Assembly (NCBI RefSeq): GCF_003122205.1
Contig: NZ_QEYE01000012.1
Coordinates: 1 to 64,000 of the forward strand
Direction of reading: 5' to 3'
Source: Maritimibacter sp. 55A14
GTDB taxonomy: Bacteria > Pseudomonadota > Alphaproteobacteria > Rhodobacterales > Rhodobacteraceae
DNA length: 64,000 bases
Notes under the pieces: model-generated
Told to the model about the DNA's origin: nothing
Seen by the model: only the letters and a program-made list of their open reading frames with translations
Database searches by the model: none
Translations under genes and position numbers: made by a program
Shown here: piece by piece, positions 26,999 to 35,851 of the stretch
Layout of the letters: every line of letters starts with the position of its first letter
Position numbering within the stretch: position 1 is the first letter of the stretch

Positions 26999-27027
26999 CC
27001 CGCGCCCCGGCGCGGGTTCTTTTCTTT
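26999..27027 (+). terminator. Rho-independent terminator after the xdh-ABC operon
   Basis: CCCGCGCC pairs with GGCGCGGG (26999-27016) and is followed by TTCTTTTCTTT. It ends the purine operon 28 bases after the binding-protein stop. Confidence 0.75.
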
Positions 27028-27162
27028 CGCACCGGTCCTGCCTGCGACCTTGCGCGCCCGCCGCGGCTTCGGGCTATAAAGCAGCTGAGCGACACCGCGA
27101 TTTCACTTGCGGCGGTCACGTTCGGCAGGAGTCGCGCGACGCACAGGACAGGGAGAGCCGCC

Positions 27163-28557
27163 TTGATCATCGAAAACCGCACCTTCGACGAGTTGCAGCC
27201 CGGCGACAGCTCCGAGATCCGCCGGCTCTGTACCAATGACGACCTGATCGTCTTCGCCAATGTCTCGGGCAACCACAACCCGATGCACCTGCACGACCAT
27301 GACGGCGATGGCGACGGCCAGCCCGAAGCGATCGTGCCGGGGCTTTTCATCGGTGCGCTCGTCTCGGCGGTTCTGGGCAATGTCCTGCCCGGCGCGGGCA
27401 CGCTCTACCGTGCGCAGAGCTTCCGTTTCCTGGGCCGCGCCCGCGCCGGGGAAGAACTGATCTCGCGCGTGACCGTAACCGGGAAGAACGCCGAGGCGGG
27501 CACCGTCACGCTATCGACCGAGGTGCGCCGGGCACGCGACGACGAGGTGATCGTGACCGGCGAGGCCGTGGTCGAGGCGCCGCGCCGCAAGGTTCATTAC
27601 AACGCCCGCGACCTGCCCGGCCTGATCGTGCAGCGCCACCGGCATTTCGAAGCGCTGCTCAAGCGGGCCGAACCGCTGCCCGCCCTGCTGACCGCCGTGG
27701 TCTGCCCCGACGGGCCCAATTCGCTGGGCGGCGCGCTTCTGGCGCGCGAACACACGATCATCGAGCCGATCCTGCTGGGTGACGCGGCCCGTATTCGCGA
27801 CGCTGCCGCCACGCTGGACGCGAGCCTCGACGGGATCGAGGTCATCGACCTGCCCGACGAACGTGCCGCCGCCGCCCATGCGGTCGAACTTGTGAATGCG
27901 GGGCGCGCGCAAGCGCTCATGAAGGGCAATCTGCACACCGACACATTGCTGCGCCCGGCGCTCGACAAGACCGCCGGGCTGCGCGCCGGACGCCGCTTCA
28001 CCCATGTCTTCGTCATGGACGTGCCGGGGCTCGCGCATCCGCTGCTGGTGACGGACGCGGCGGTCAACATCGCGCCCGACCTCAAATGCAAGGTCGATAT
28101 CGTGCAGAATGCCATCGACCTTGCGCTCTCGCTGGGGATCGAGGCGCCCAAGGTCGGCGTGCTTTCGGCGGTGGAGACGGTCAATCCGGACATCCCCTCC
28201 TCCATCGACGCGGCGCTCCTGTCGAAGATGGCCGAACGCGGGCAGATCACCGGCGGGCTGGTGGACGGGCCGCTGGCGATGGACAACGCGGTGGACATCA
28301 CCGCGGCGCGAATCAAGGGGCTGACCTCGCCTGTCGCGGGCCACGCCGACATACTGGTGGTGCCGGGGCTCGACGCGGGCAACATGCTGGCCAAGCAACT
28401 CACATATCTCAGCCATGCCGAGGCCGCCGGTCTGGTGCTGGGCGCGCGGGTGCCGATCATCCTGACCAGCCGCGCCGACAACGACATGGCGCGGCTCGCC
28501 TCCTGCGCGGTGGCGGCGCTGCATCACGCGGGACACGGCGGCGGGGCGGCGGGATGA
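27163..28557 (+). CDS. MaoC-like enoyl-CoA hydratase / phosphate acetyltransferase fusion
   Basis: A 464-residue two-domain protein. Residues 1-140 are a MaoC hot-dog domain with the catalytic pair in NVSGNHNPMHLHD; residues about 160-460 are a phosphate acyltransferase domain (ALMKGNLHTDTLLRP, HVFVMDVPG, VTDAAVNIAPDL). The combination is an annotated family (bifunctional enoyl-CoA hydratase/phosphate acetyltransferase). It would convert acyl-CoA to acyl phosphate for the kinase encoded next, with a four-base ATGA overlap. The start is TTG at 27163, six bases after GGGAGA; the next ATG would remove part of the hydratase fold. Acyl specificity is not evident; acetyl is the default. Confidence 0.88.
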   Translation: MIIENRTFDELQPGDSSEIRRLCTNDDLIVFANVSGNHNPMHLHDHDGDGDGQPEAIVPGLFIGALVSAVLGNVLPGAGTLYRAQSFRFLGRARAGEELISRVTVTGKNAEAGTVTLSTEVRRARDDEVIVTGEAVVEAPRRKVHYNARDLPGLIVQRHRHFEALLKRAEPLPALLTAVVCPDGPNSLGGALLAREHTIIEPILLGDAARIRDAAATLDASLDGIEVIDLPDERAAAAHAVELVNAGRAQALMKGNLHTDTLLRPALDKTAGLRAGRRFTHVFVMDVPGLAHPLLVTDAAVNIAPDLKCKVDIVQNAIDLALSLGIEAPKVGVLSAVETVNPDIPSSIDAALLSKMAERGQITGGLVDGPLAMDNAVDITAARIKGLTSPVAGHADILVVPGLDAGNMLAKQLTYLSHAEAAGLVLGARVPIILTSRADNDMARLASCAVAALHHAGHGGGAAG

Positions 28558-29762
28558 ACGCCCATGTCCTGACGCTCAACGCGGGCTCCTCGTCACTCAA
28601 GCTGGGGCTCTTCGCGCTCGGGGGCGCCGGGCCCGCCCCGGTCGCGGCCGGGCTGGTGGAGAAGATCGGCGCCACGCCCCGGCTGGAACTGAGGGACGCG
28701 GCGGGAGACATCTTCGCGGATCGGCCGCTCGACCCGGAAAGCGCCGCCAGCCATGCCGGCGCGCTCGATGCCGCGTTGCGCGAACTGGAAGCCCGCCATC
28801 CCGGCGCGCGGATCGAGGCGGTGGGCCATCGCGTCGTGCATGGCGGCATGGGCTTCACGGCCCCCACCGTCCTGACCCCCGGCGCGCTCGACGCGCTGGA
28901 GACGCTCACGCCCTTCGCACCGCTCCACCAGCCGCATAATCTCTCGGGCGTGCGCGCCGCGCAGGCGGCTTTCCCCGAGGCGCTCCAGATCGCCTGTTTC
29001 GACACCGCCTTCCACCGGAGCCATCCCTTCGTCAACGATGTCTTCGCGATCCCGCGCGCCTATTACGACAAGGGCGTGCGCCGCTACGGCTTCCACGGGC
29101 TTAGCTACGACTACATCGCCGGTACGCTGGCCGAACGCGCGCCGATGCTCCATGCCGGACGCGTCGTCGTCGCGCATCTGGGCAATGGCGCGTCGATGTG
29201 CGCGATGCAGGCGGGCCGCTCGGTGGCCTCGTCGATGGGCTTCTCGGCGCTGGACGGTCTGCCGATGGGCACGCGGCCGGGCCAGATCGACCCCGGCGTA
29301 CTTCTCTACCTGATGCAGCAGGAGGGCATGACGGCTGCGGAGATCGCCGATCTGCTCTATCGCCGCTCCGGCCTGCTGGGGCTCTCGGGCGTCTCCAACG
29401 ACATGCGCGAACTGGAAGCCTCGGACGCGCCGGAGGCCCGCCAGGCGATCGAGTATTTCGTATTCCGCATCCGCCGCGAGCTGGGCGCGCTGGCCGCAGC
29501 GCTGGAAGGTCTCGATGCGTTGGTCTTCACCGGCGGCATCGGCGAGAACGCGGCGCGCATCCGCGCCGATGTCTGCGCCGGCATGGGCTGGATCGGAATC
29601 GCGCTCGACGCGGCGCGCAACGAGGCCGGGGCCGAGATCGTCAGCAGCGATCAGAGCCGGGTGCGCGTGATGGTCATCCCCACCGACGAGGAGATCGTGA
29701 TCGCCCGCGCCGCGGCGGTGCTGGCCGGCGCGCCGGGCCAGGACCGCGTCCCGAGAGGTTGA
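28554..29762 (+). CDS. ackA: Acetate kinase
   Basis: A 402-residue kinase interconverting acyl phosphate and carboxylate with ATP. The ASKHA signatures LTLNAGSSSLKLGLF (N-terminus), GHRVVHGG, FDTAFH, YGFHGLSYDYI and the C-terminal VFTGGIGENAARIR are all present. It overlaps the MaoC-Pta gene, giving a Pta-Ack module for overflow or substrate-level phosphorylation. The gene is followed by about 110 bases with no obvious terminator, then the convergent LAB_N gene. Confidence 0.95.
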   Translation: MNAHVLTLNAGSSSLKLGLFALGGAGPAPVAAGLVEKIGATPRLELRDAAGDIFADRPLDPESAASHAGALDAALRELEARHPGARIEAVGHRVVHGGMGFTAPTVLTPGALDALETLTPFAPLHQPHNLSGVRAAQAAFPEALQIACFDTAFHRSHPFVNDVFAIPRAYYDKGVRRYGFHGLSYDYIAGTLAERAPMLHAGRVVVAHLGNGASMCAMQAGRSVASSMGFSALDGLPMGTRPGQIDPGVLLYLMQQEGMTAAEIADLLYRRSGLLGLSGVSNDMRELEASDAPEARQAIEYFVFRIRRELGALAAALEGLDALVFTGGIGENAARIRADVCAGMGWIGIALDAARNEAGAEIVSSDQSRVRVMVIPTDEEIVIARAAAVLAGAPGQDRVPRG

Positions 29763-29875
29763 ACCGAAGCGGTGGTAGCCCCTTTGGTCGTTTGCAGGTT
29801 GGGAGACGAGCCGCGCGGGGGCAATGGATAGCTGTCCATTCATGCCCAAGCGCTGCGGATCGGGTGGAGGCCGCT

Positions 29876-30199
29876 TTACAGTTCCGGCGGCTCGCCGCCG
29901 CCGCGCCGCGCCGCCCAGATGAAGTAGATGTTGCGCGAATAGACCAGCAGCCCGAACCCCTGTCCCAGGATGAAGACCGGATCTTTGCGGTAGATCGCAT
30001 AGGCGAAGAGCAACGCCCCGCCGGCAAAGGAGAAATACCAGAAAAGCTCCGGCACGATGGACCGGCGCACCCGTTCGCTGGCGATCCACTGCACCAGGAA
30101 CCGGGCCGAGAACATGGCCTGGGCGGTGAACCCGATGGTCAGCCAGATCAGCTCCACCGCCGGGGTCTCCGCCAGGAACTCGCGCATCGCCTCGATCAC
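29876..30199 (-). CDS. Lipid-A-disaccharide synthase N-terminal-like (LAB_N) membrane protein
   Basis: A 107-residue protein with three predicted membrane helices, matching the LAB_N domain: FTAQAMFSARFLVQWIASE, PELFWYFSFAGGALL and GQGFGLLVYSRNIYFI. Stand-alone LAB_N proteins commonly accompany GT2 transferases in lipid modification, as here. The start is GTG at 30199, overlapping the GT2 stop (GTGA). Confidence 0.88.
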   Translation of the reverse strand: MIEAMREFLAETPAVELIWLTIGFTAQAMFSARFLVQWIASERVRRSIVPELFWYFSFAGGALLFAYAIYRKDPVFILGQGFGLLVYSRNIYFIWAARRGGGEPPEL

Positions 30200-30915
30200 G
30201 GCTTCGCCTCCTCAGTACTGCGCGCCCAGCGGGTGCGCCGGATCAGCCAGGACACGCCCACCAGGTCATAGGCGCCCATGACGCCGCGCCGCCAGTTGGA
30301 ATAGTTCGACTGCCCATGCGCCCGCGCCCGGTCGTTCACCGGCGCATAGGCCGTGGTGCAGCCATAGGCGCGGAAGAGCGCTGGCAGATAACGGTGCTGA
30401 CCGTGGAAGAAGGGCAGGCGCAGATAGACCTCGCGGCTGAAGACCTTGGTGCCGCAGCCGGTGTCAGGGCAGTCGTCATGCAGCACCGTTCGCCGGATCG
30501 CGTTGGCCGCGCGCGAGGCCAGCCGCTTGGAGAGCGTGTCGCGCCGTTTCGCCCGGATGCCGCCGACGAGCTGCGGCCCCTCCGGGCGGTGAAGCGCGGC
30601 CAGTTTCGGCAGATCGGCCGGGTCGTTCTGCCCGTCGCCGTCGAGCGTGCCGATGAGCGGGAAGCGCGCCGCCAGCACGCCGCTGCGCACCGATGCGCTC
30701 TGCCCCGCATTGGTCAGGTGGCGGATCAGGCGCAGGCTGTCGTGACGCTCCATCAGCGCGGCGACCTCGGCCGCGGTGCCGTCGGTCGAACAATCGTCCA
30801 CCACCACCACCTCGCCCAGCAGGTCGCCGGGCACGGCCGCATAGGTCTCGGCGACGAGACGCCCGATATTTCCGGCCTCGTTGAAGGCGGGGATGACGAC
30901 GGAAAGCTGTGACAA
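30196..30915 (-). CDS. Family 2 glycosyltransferase (dolichol-phosphate-mannose-synthase type)
   Basis: A 239-residue GT2 protein with SVVIPAFNEAGNIGRLV at the N-terminus, the nucleotide-sugar motif VVVDDCSTDGT, the metal site GTLDGDGQNDP and the acceptor-side HGQSNYSNWRRG. It has no clear membrane anchor, unlike ArnC. It probably moves a sugar from a nucleotide donor to polyprenyl phosphate for lipid A or cell-surface modification, with the LAB_N protein as membrane partner. The start TTG at 30915 is the only one that keeps the first beta strand; its ribosome site is weak. Confidence 0.85.
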   Translation of the reverse strand: MSQLSVVIPAFNEAGNIGRLVAETYAAVPGDLLGEVVVVDDCSTDGTAAEVAALMERHDSLRLIRHLTNAGQSASVRSGVLAARFPLIGTLDGDGQNDPADLPKLAALHRPEGPQLVGGIRAKRRDTLSKRLASRAANAIRRTVLHDDCPDTGCGTKVFSREVYLRLPFFHGQHRYLPALFRAYGCTTAYAPVNDRARAHGQSNYSNWRRGVMGAYDLVGVSWLIRRTRWARSTEEAKP

Positions 30916-31256
30916 GGTTCGCGCGCCTTGGTCTGGCCCCGGCGGGGGCTGTTCGGCGTCCCTCTAGCACGCGCGGAAATGCGTGTCACGAGGCATGGGC
31001 GGAGGGGCGCCGCCTAAGGTGGGACATCGCGCGGGCCCCCGCATACACCCGTTGGTAGTGAGAGCCGATCGAAGGTCACGGGTGGTCCCAACAGGGACCC
31101 CGATCATGGCTATCGACGCGAGCCGCCGATCCGCTTCACCATGTCTTGTGCCAGATGATTCAAACTGCCCGGATCGACATAGTGGCTAACGAAATTTGCG
31201 CTGCTTTCGATCACCACTTCTCAGCACTGATCGAAACGTTGACCTCAATGCTTGGC
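30916..31256. other. Intergenic gap before the orphan gene
   Basis: 341 bases without a convincing gene. From about 31040 the composition becomes AT-richer, like the orphan gene beside it, so the foreign segment probably starts here. A small hairpin GGTCCC-AACA-GGGACC lies at 31084-31099 without a T run. I find no tRNA end, direct repeat or integrase remnant that would mark an attachment site. Confidence 0.4.
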
Positions 31257-32552
31257 CTACGGATTGTTCGCTTTAAAAACTTGGGCGAACGCATCAACGA
31301 TTTTCTTTCCACCAAACATTGTGGCTCCTATACTCGCTCCAATCACTGGCGCACCAAGCAACCCGCCCAAGCCAGCACAAACGCCCACGATGGCGACTCG
31401 ACATGTAGAGTCGACAAGCTCATTCGCGTTCTCTCGCGGCCAGCCGCGGAAGAGATCGAGGTATGTTTTTAGCAACCCAACAACTTTTTGCGCTTCTTCT
31501 AGGGTCGGCTCGCCCTTCTGCGGCAGAGCATCCCTAAGGCCGGCGACAGCTGCGAGTAGCCTACGAAAGAAGTCTAGTTGACGTTCTCGTTGAACAGTTT
31601 CGAATTCGTCTGCCGGGTTCATGCCGCGAATGCGCTCAATCTCTTCATCAATCATCAGATACAACGCGCAGAGCTGTGCTTCGAGGCTAGCCCGATTATC
31701 CTTGAGCCCACGACGAACAGCATTAACTGGAATCTCATCGGCATTTCTAGAGTGATCTTCGACGAGCCCCGCAACGATCCAGTTCAGATGAACCGGCCCC
31801 TTGGTCCAGTCCTCGTCCGGGATCTGGACGATCGCCTCAAGCAAGTCCCAATTCCTCACTCGCTCCGCTAGGACATCTTCATACCAGTCAATCCAGAATG
31901 ACCAATCGGCGCGATCGGCATCGAGCGCCGCACGAACCCGACCCCAATCGAGTTTCACTTCCTCAGGCATCCCTTCGGGCCATAGAGGCCCGGTCAGTAT
32001 CTCAGAGGATCGGACTATCCTGGCGCGCGATGTGGAATCTCCGTCTCTAGTGCGTCCTTGCTCCACAACGAGTTTTGCCAAGTCGATACGCACCGCTTCC
32101 CATTCGCTTTCGGATCGGAAAGCCCGCGCGGCATCGCCGACCGCATAGGATCGGCCATTGCCAACGGCTTGGGTCACCGAATCCAGAACGGTTTCGAACT
32201 CTACAAATCCGGGCGTCGCGCCAGACTCGGCAATGAGCGCCTTCGCAACGTCTGTCGGTGGCGCCGACGATCTGACGGCATCAAGCGTGGAGAACGGATC
32301 TGCCGGCCCCGTCGGAGTACCATCTGGTGACCAACTGTGTGCACAGACCATTGCGTTGAGCATGTATCTGAATACCGCGAGTACATAGCCCGGCGCATAT
32401 CTCGCGACCTGCTCATATGCAAAGACATCGTGGCACCTTGGCAAGAGACGCAAACCTATCCGGGCGCCTAAAACCGCCGCCGCGCTACCCGAAGAATATT
32501 CTTCCATTTCCGCGGCCAGCGTCTCCGCATCTGTAATCGCAGTGGTATCCAT
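31257..32552 (-). CDS. Orphan hypothetical protein with Trp-rich module and Gly-rich hydrophobic tail
   Basis: A 431-residue protein I cannot assign to a named family. Residues 1-200 are mostly helical and of no recognised type. Residues 216-263 form a Trp-rich module (DWSFWIDWYEDVLAER, NWDLLEAIVQIPDEDW, GPVHLNWIVAGL); I have the impression of similar modules in other uncharacterised alphaproteobacterial proteins. Residues 284-370 are long charged helices. Residues 386-415 are a hydrophobic glycine-rich stretch (VAIVGVCAGLGGLLGAPVIG) that could insert in a membrane. The start at 32552 has a perfect AGGAGG; the frame upstream does not. Codon use and base composition are clearly lower in GC than all neighbours, suggesting horizontal transfer. 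It is alone, with unrelated metabolic genes either side. A membrane-acting defence or toxin role is possible but unsupported. Confidence 0.6.
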   Translation of the reverse strand: MDTTAITDAETLAAEMEEYSSGSAAAVLGARIGLRLLPRCHDVFAYEQVARYAPGYVLAVFRYMLNAMVCAHSWSPDGTPTGPADPFSTLDAVRSSAPPTDVAKALIAESGATPGFVEFETVLDSVTQAVGNGRSYAVGDAARAFRSESEWEAVRIDLAKLVVEQGRTRDGDSTSRARIVRSSEILTGPLWPEGMPEEVKLDWGRVRAALDADRADWSFWIDWYEDVLAERVRNWDLLEAIVQIPDEDWTKGPVHLNWIVAGLVEDHSRNADEIPVNAVRRGLKDNRASLEAQLCALYLMIDEEIERIRGMNPADEFETVQRERQLDFFRRLLAAVAGLRDALPQKGEPTLEEAQKVVGLLKTYLDLFRGWPRENANELVDSTCRVAIVGVCAGLGGLLGAPVIGASIGATMFGGKKIVDAFAQVFKANNP

Positions 32553-32622
32553 GCGTTCCTCCTGATGCCACACTAGCCACAGGCACGCTGCTAGACCACC
32601 GCGGGACGCGCCCCTCGCCCGC

Positions 32623-33861
32623 CTACCCCTCCTCCGGCGGCGCGCCGCCCTGGAACGTGTTCTCGCGGCTGTAGTTGCAGGGGGCTTCCTGCATTTCCAG
32701 ATGCAGCCGGTCCCCGGTATAGGGATGCGCGCGGGCCAGGTCCTCGTCGAAGGCGATGCCCAGCCCCGGCGCGTCGGGCGGGCGGACGAAGCCGTCCTCC
32801 CAGGCGATCGTGTGGCCGATCAGCGCGGCGTGGAAGCCGTCGCCGGTGCCGATCGTCTCGACCATCAGCAGGTTGGGGATCACTGCGGCAAGCTGCACAT
32901 TCGCCGCCCATTCCACCGGCCCGGCATAGAGATGCGGCGCAATCTGCGCGTTGAACGCCTCGGCCAGCGCGGCGATCTTGCGGCATTCCAGGATGCCCCC
33001 GGCCCGGCCCAGTGCAGGTTGCAGGATCGACGCGCCGCCCAGCCGCAAGAGCGTGGCGAACTCCGCCTTGGTGCAGAGCCGCTCGCCCGTGGCGATGGGA
33101 ATGCGGACAGCCTGCGCCACGCGCGCGAATTCGGCCGGATTGTCGGGCGGTATGGGCTCCTCGAACCAGAGCGGGTCGAACGCCTCCAGCCGCCGGCCCA
33201 GCCGGATCGCCCCGTCGGTGGTGAACTGGCCATGGGTGCCGAAAAGCAGATCGGCGCGCGCGCCCACCGCGTCCCGGATCGCGCGGCAGAATTCGGCGGA
33301 AAGCTCGATATCGCGCATCGCGGGCTGGTGGCCGCCGCGGATCGTGTACGGCCCCGCGGGGTCGAATTTCACCGCCGTGAAGCCCATCTCCACCATGTCG
33401 AGCGCGGCTTCCGCGGCCATCTCGGGCGAGGACCAGAAGGCCGACGGGTCGTGCCCCGGCTGCGGGTAGAGATAGGTATAGGAGCGTATGCGTTCGTTCA
33501 TCCGCCCGCCGATCAGCGCATGGACCGGGCGCTCATGCGCCTTGCCCAGGATGTCCCAGCAGGCGATCTCGAGCCCCGAAAAGGCGCCCATCACGGTGGG
33601 ATCGGGACGCTGCGTGAAACCCGAGGAATAGGCGCGGCGGAACATGAGCTCGATGTTTTCGGGATTCTCGCCGGCCATGTGGCGCTCGAACACATCCTCG
33701 ATCACCGCGCGCATGGCCTGCGGCCCCACCGCGCTGGCGTAGACCTCGCCATAGCCGATAATGCCGTTATCGGTGGTCAGGCGCACGACTATCCAGTAGC
33801 GCCCGCCCCAGCCCGGCGGCGGCGGGGCGACCACGAAAATCTCCAGATCGCGCAGCTTCAT
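32623..33861 (-). CDS. Mandelate racemase/muconate lactonizing enzyme family protein
   Basis: A 412-residue enolase-superfamily enzyme, likely a sugar-acid dehydratase. The N-terminal capping domain includes WIVVRLTTDNGIIGYGEVYA; the barrel has GFTAVKFDPAGPY at the end of strand two, FGTHGQFTTDGAI, LWFEEPIPPDN, IPIATGERLCTKAEF (third metal glutamate) and NAQIAPHLYAGPVEW with the catalytic histidine. The substrate cannot be set from sequence; a galactonate- or arabinonate-type acid is plausible. The ATG at 33861 lies 14 bases after the ADH stop, so the two are co-transcribed. Confidence 0.82.
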   Translation of the reverse strand: MKLRDLEIFVVAPPPPGWGGRYWIVVRLTTDNGIIGYGEVYASAVGPQAMRAVIEDVFERHMAGENPENIELMFRRAYSSGFTQRPDPTVMGAFSGLEIACWDILGKAHERPVHALIGGRMNERIRSYTYLYPQPGHDPSAFWSSPEMAAEAALDMVEMGFTAVKFDPAGPYTIRGGHQPAMRDIELSAEFCRAIRDAVGARADLLFGTHGQFTTDGAIRLGRRLEAFDPLWFEEPIPPDNPAEFARVAQAVRIPIATGERLCTKAEFATLLRLGGASILQPALGRAGGILECRKIAALAEAFNAQIAPHLYAGPVEWAANVQLAAVIPNLLMVETIGTGDGFHAALIGHTIAWEDGFVRPPDAPGLGIAFDEDLARAHPYTGDRLHLEMQEAPCNYSRENTFQGGAPPEEG

Positions 33862-33875
33862 CGCGCGCCCCCTTA

Positions 33876-34964
33876 TCAGTCGAAGACGATGACGTTGCGC
33901 CGGGCATGACCCGCGTTCACCTCGGCGATGGCCTCGTTGATCTCCTCCAGCCGGTAGCGCCGGGAGATCAGCTCGTCGAGCTTGAGGCGGCCCTGCCGGT
34001 ACATCTCGATCAGCCACGGGATGTCGCGCGCGAGCACCGTGTCGCCCATCTTGGAGCCGACCATGGACTGGCTCAGCGCCGCAACGATCGAGGGGTCGTA
34101 CTCGACCTTGGCCCCCGCGGGCGTCATGCCGACCATCACCAGCATCCCGCCCGGCGCCAGGTAGCGCGGTGCCTCGGCATAAACGACCGGCACGCCCACG
34201 GTGACAAAGGCGTAATCCGCACCGCGCCCGCCGGTGATCGCGCGTACCTCCTTCCACGGCGCGCCGGTGTCCGCCAGGACGCCATGCGTCGCCCCGAATT
34301 CCCGCGCAGCCTTCAGCCGTTCTTCCGACAGGTCCACCGCGACGATCTGCGACGCGCCGCAGAGTGCTGCGCCCTGTATGGCGTTGAGCCCGACGCCGCC
34401 CGCGCCGATCACCACCGCGCTCTTGCCTGGCTTCATCGCGGCGCTGTTGGTCACCGCGCCGACCCCGGTGATCACGCCGCACGCAAGCAGCGAGGCCGCG
34501 TCCATCGCGATATCGTCGGGCAGCCCGACGATCTGACTGGCATCAACGACCACGCGCTCGGCGAAGGCGCCGGTATCGAGCCCCTGTTCCAGTGCCCCGC
34601 CATCGGGCAGGCTGAGCGGCCCCGGCCCCGGCGCGCGCCGGGTCTCGCAGCGCACCGGATGCGCCTCGGCGCAGCCCGGACAATGCCCGCAGGACCTGAT
34701 CAGCGTGACCAGCACTGCATCGCCCTCCGCGTAGCCGCGCACGCCTTCTCCCAGCGCGGTGATCCGGCCCGCGGCTTCGTGCCCATAGACCGCCGGCAAC
34801 GCGCCGCCCCAGGCCCCTTCGGCATAGGAAATGTCCGAATGGCAAACGGCGCAGGCGTCGATCTTCACCTCGACTTCGCCGGGACCGGGCGCGGCCAGTT
34901 CGGCCTCGCCGATGCGCAGCGGCTCGCCGAAGGCTTCGCAGATGGCGGCGCGGATTCTGGTCAT
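33876..34964 (-). CDS. Zinc-dependent alcohol dehydrogenase (MDR family)
   Basis: A 362-residue medium-chain dehydrogenase. The catalytic zinc ligands are in CAVCHSDISY and VYGHEAAG; the structural zinc cysteines are in CGHCPGCAEAHPVRC; the cofactor loop is VVIGAGGVGLNAIQGA. The organisation resembles class III-type ADH. With the downstream enolase-superfamily protein it may form part of a sugar or polyol oxidation route. The ATG at 34964 has GGGAGGG just upstream. Confidence 0.88.
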   Translation of the reverse strand: MTRIRAAICEAFGEPLRIGEAELAAPGPGEVEVKIDACAVCHSDISYAEGAWGGALPAVYGHEAAGRITALGEGVRGYAEGDAVLVTLIRSCGHCPGCAEAHPVRCETRRAPGPGPLSLPDGGALEQGLDTGAFAERVVVDASQIVGLPDDIAMDAASLLACGVITGVGAVTNSAAMKPGKSAVVIGAGGVGLNAIQGAALCGASQIVAVDLSEERLKAAREFGATHGVLADTGAPWKEVRAITGGRGADYAFVTVGVPVVYAEAPRYLAPGGMLVMVGMTPAGAKVEYDPSIVAALSQSMVGSKMGDTVLARDIPWLIEMYRQGRLKLDELISRRYRLEEINEAIAEVNAGHARRNVIVFD

Positions 34965-35454
34965 GGTCCCTCCCAGGGTTGCGGGCCGCCTGCGCGGTCG
35001 CTCCGGCCGCGAGCGGAGCCCAAAGCGCCCCGGCGGTCAAGCGGAAATCCCGGCTGTGGCCGGGGTCCGCGCCGTGGCGTAGGGCCAGACAGCCGCAATC
35101 GAGTTCTTGTCTCTCATCGCTTTCTTTGGCCCATATTCAGCAACAATCCGCAGCCTATACGCTGAATGTCGCCGGAAATCCGCATCCCCTTGCCCGCGCT
35201 TTCCCCACATGCGGCGGCGCATCCTCGACGCCCGGAGCTCCAGCGGGCCGCACGTGGCCCGCTTTGCAATCCATATGGCGCCTTTGGATGCACCGGTTCC
35301 GCTCACGTCGCTTCACATCTGGGTGGCGCGAGCATTTATGGGCGCAAAATGACGAAACCCGCCCAGAGGTAACGAATTCCTGCCTTTTTCAAGTCAATGT
35401 TCCCGAGTAATTTTGCCGATGGGTGGCGATGTAATCGGGACGAGTGCGCGTGCC
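34965..35454. promoter_or_regulatory. Divergent intergenic region with an inverted repeat
   Basis: 490 bases between the ADH gene (minus) and a small membrane protein gene (plus). I see no gene in it. ATTCAGC at 35135-35141 and GCTGAAT at 35161-35167 form a perfect inverted repeat with a 19-base spacer, which could be a regulator site. The AT content rises after 35090, as expected for promoters. Confidence 0.25.
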
Positions 35455-35778
35455 ATGACCACATTGATTTTCCGGCCTGCCCTCTATGCGCTGCTTTGCG
35501 CACTGGGCTTTATCGGGGCGATCATCTTCCTCAACACCACACCGCTGTCCCCGACGATGGCGGCGCTGTCGCTGGTGACCTCCACCACGCTGGGCGCGGC
35601 GCTCTGCGAACTGCCGGTGCTGCGCAACCGCCATCCGGTGTTCATTTTCGTGGCCACATTCGGGCTGGTCGGCGCCTTCGTCTACGTGCTGTCCTTGATG
35701 CTCGGCGCGCCCGCGCCGGGGGCCGAGCTTTGGGGGATCGTGCTGATCGCCGCGGGGCTGGCCTGCATGTCGCGCTGA
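35455..35778 (+). CDS. Small three-helix membrane protein, unknown
   Basis: A 107-residue hydrophobic protein with three predicted membrane helices (ALYALLCALGFIGAIIFL; HPVFIFVATFGLVGAFVYVL; LWGIVLIAAGLACM) and short loops. I do not recognise the family. The ATG at 35455 is preferred because it begins at the hydrophobic core; ATG 35419 would add 12 residues, and neither has a strong ribosome site. It lies 73 bases before pcaD in the same direction, without an evident functional link. Confidence 0.6.
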   Translation: MTTLIFRPALYALLCALGFIGAIIFLNTTPLSPTMAALSLVTSTTLGAALCELPVLRNRHPVFIFVATFGLVGAFVYVLSLMLGAPAPGAELWGIVLIAAGLACMSR

Positions 35779-35851
35779 AGCCCGGCTTGCGGCGGGCTGC
35801 GCGATCCGCGAAACTCGCCGAAATCCAACCGGCGGCGGAGCGTATGTTTTC

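Noticed and set aside
31146-31472. Plus-strand 108-codon frame overlapping the orphan gene
   Set aside because: Antisense to the orphan gene, which has the better ribosome site and length; no family.
32623-34482. 619-codon version of the enolase-family gene
   Set aside because: The upstream part overlaps the ADH gene in another frame; the ATG at 33861 with its site gives the normal family length.
34965-35454. Possible small gene at 35037-35306 (minus)
   Set aside because: Arg-rich, no ribosome site, overlaps the likely promoter region.
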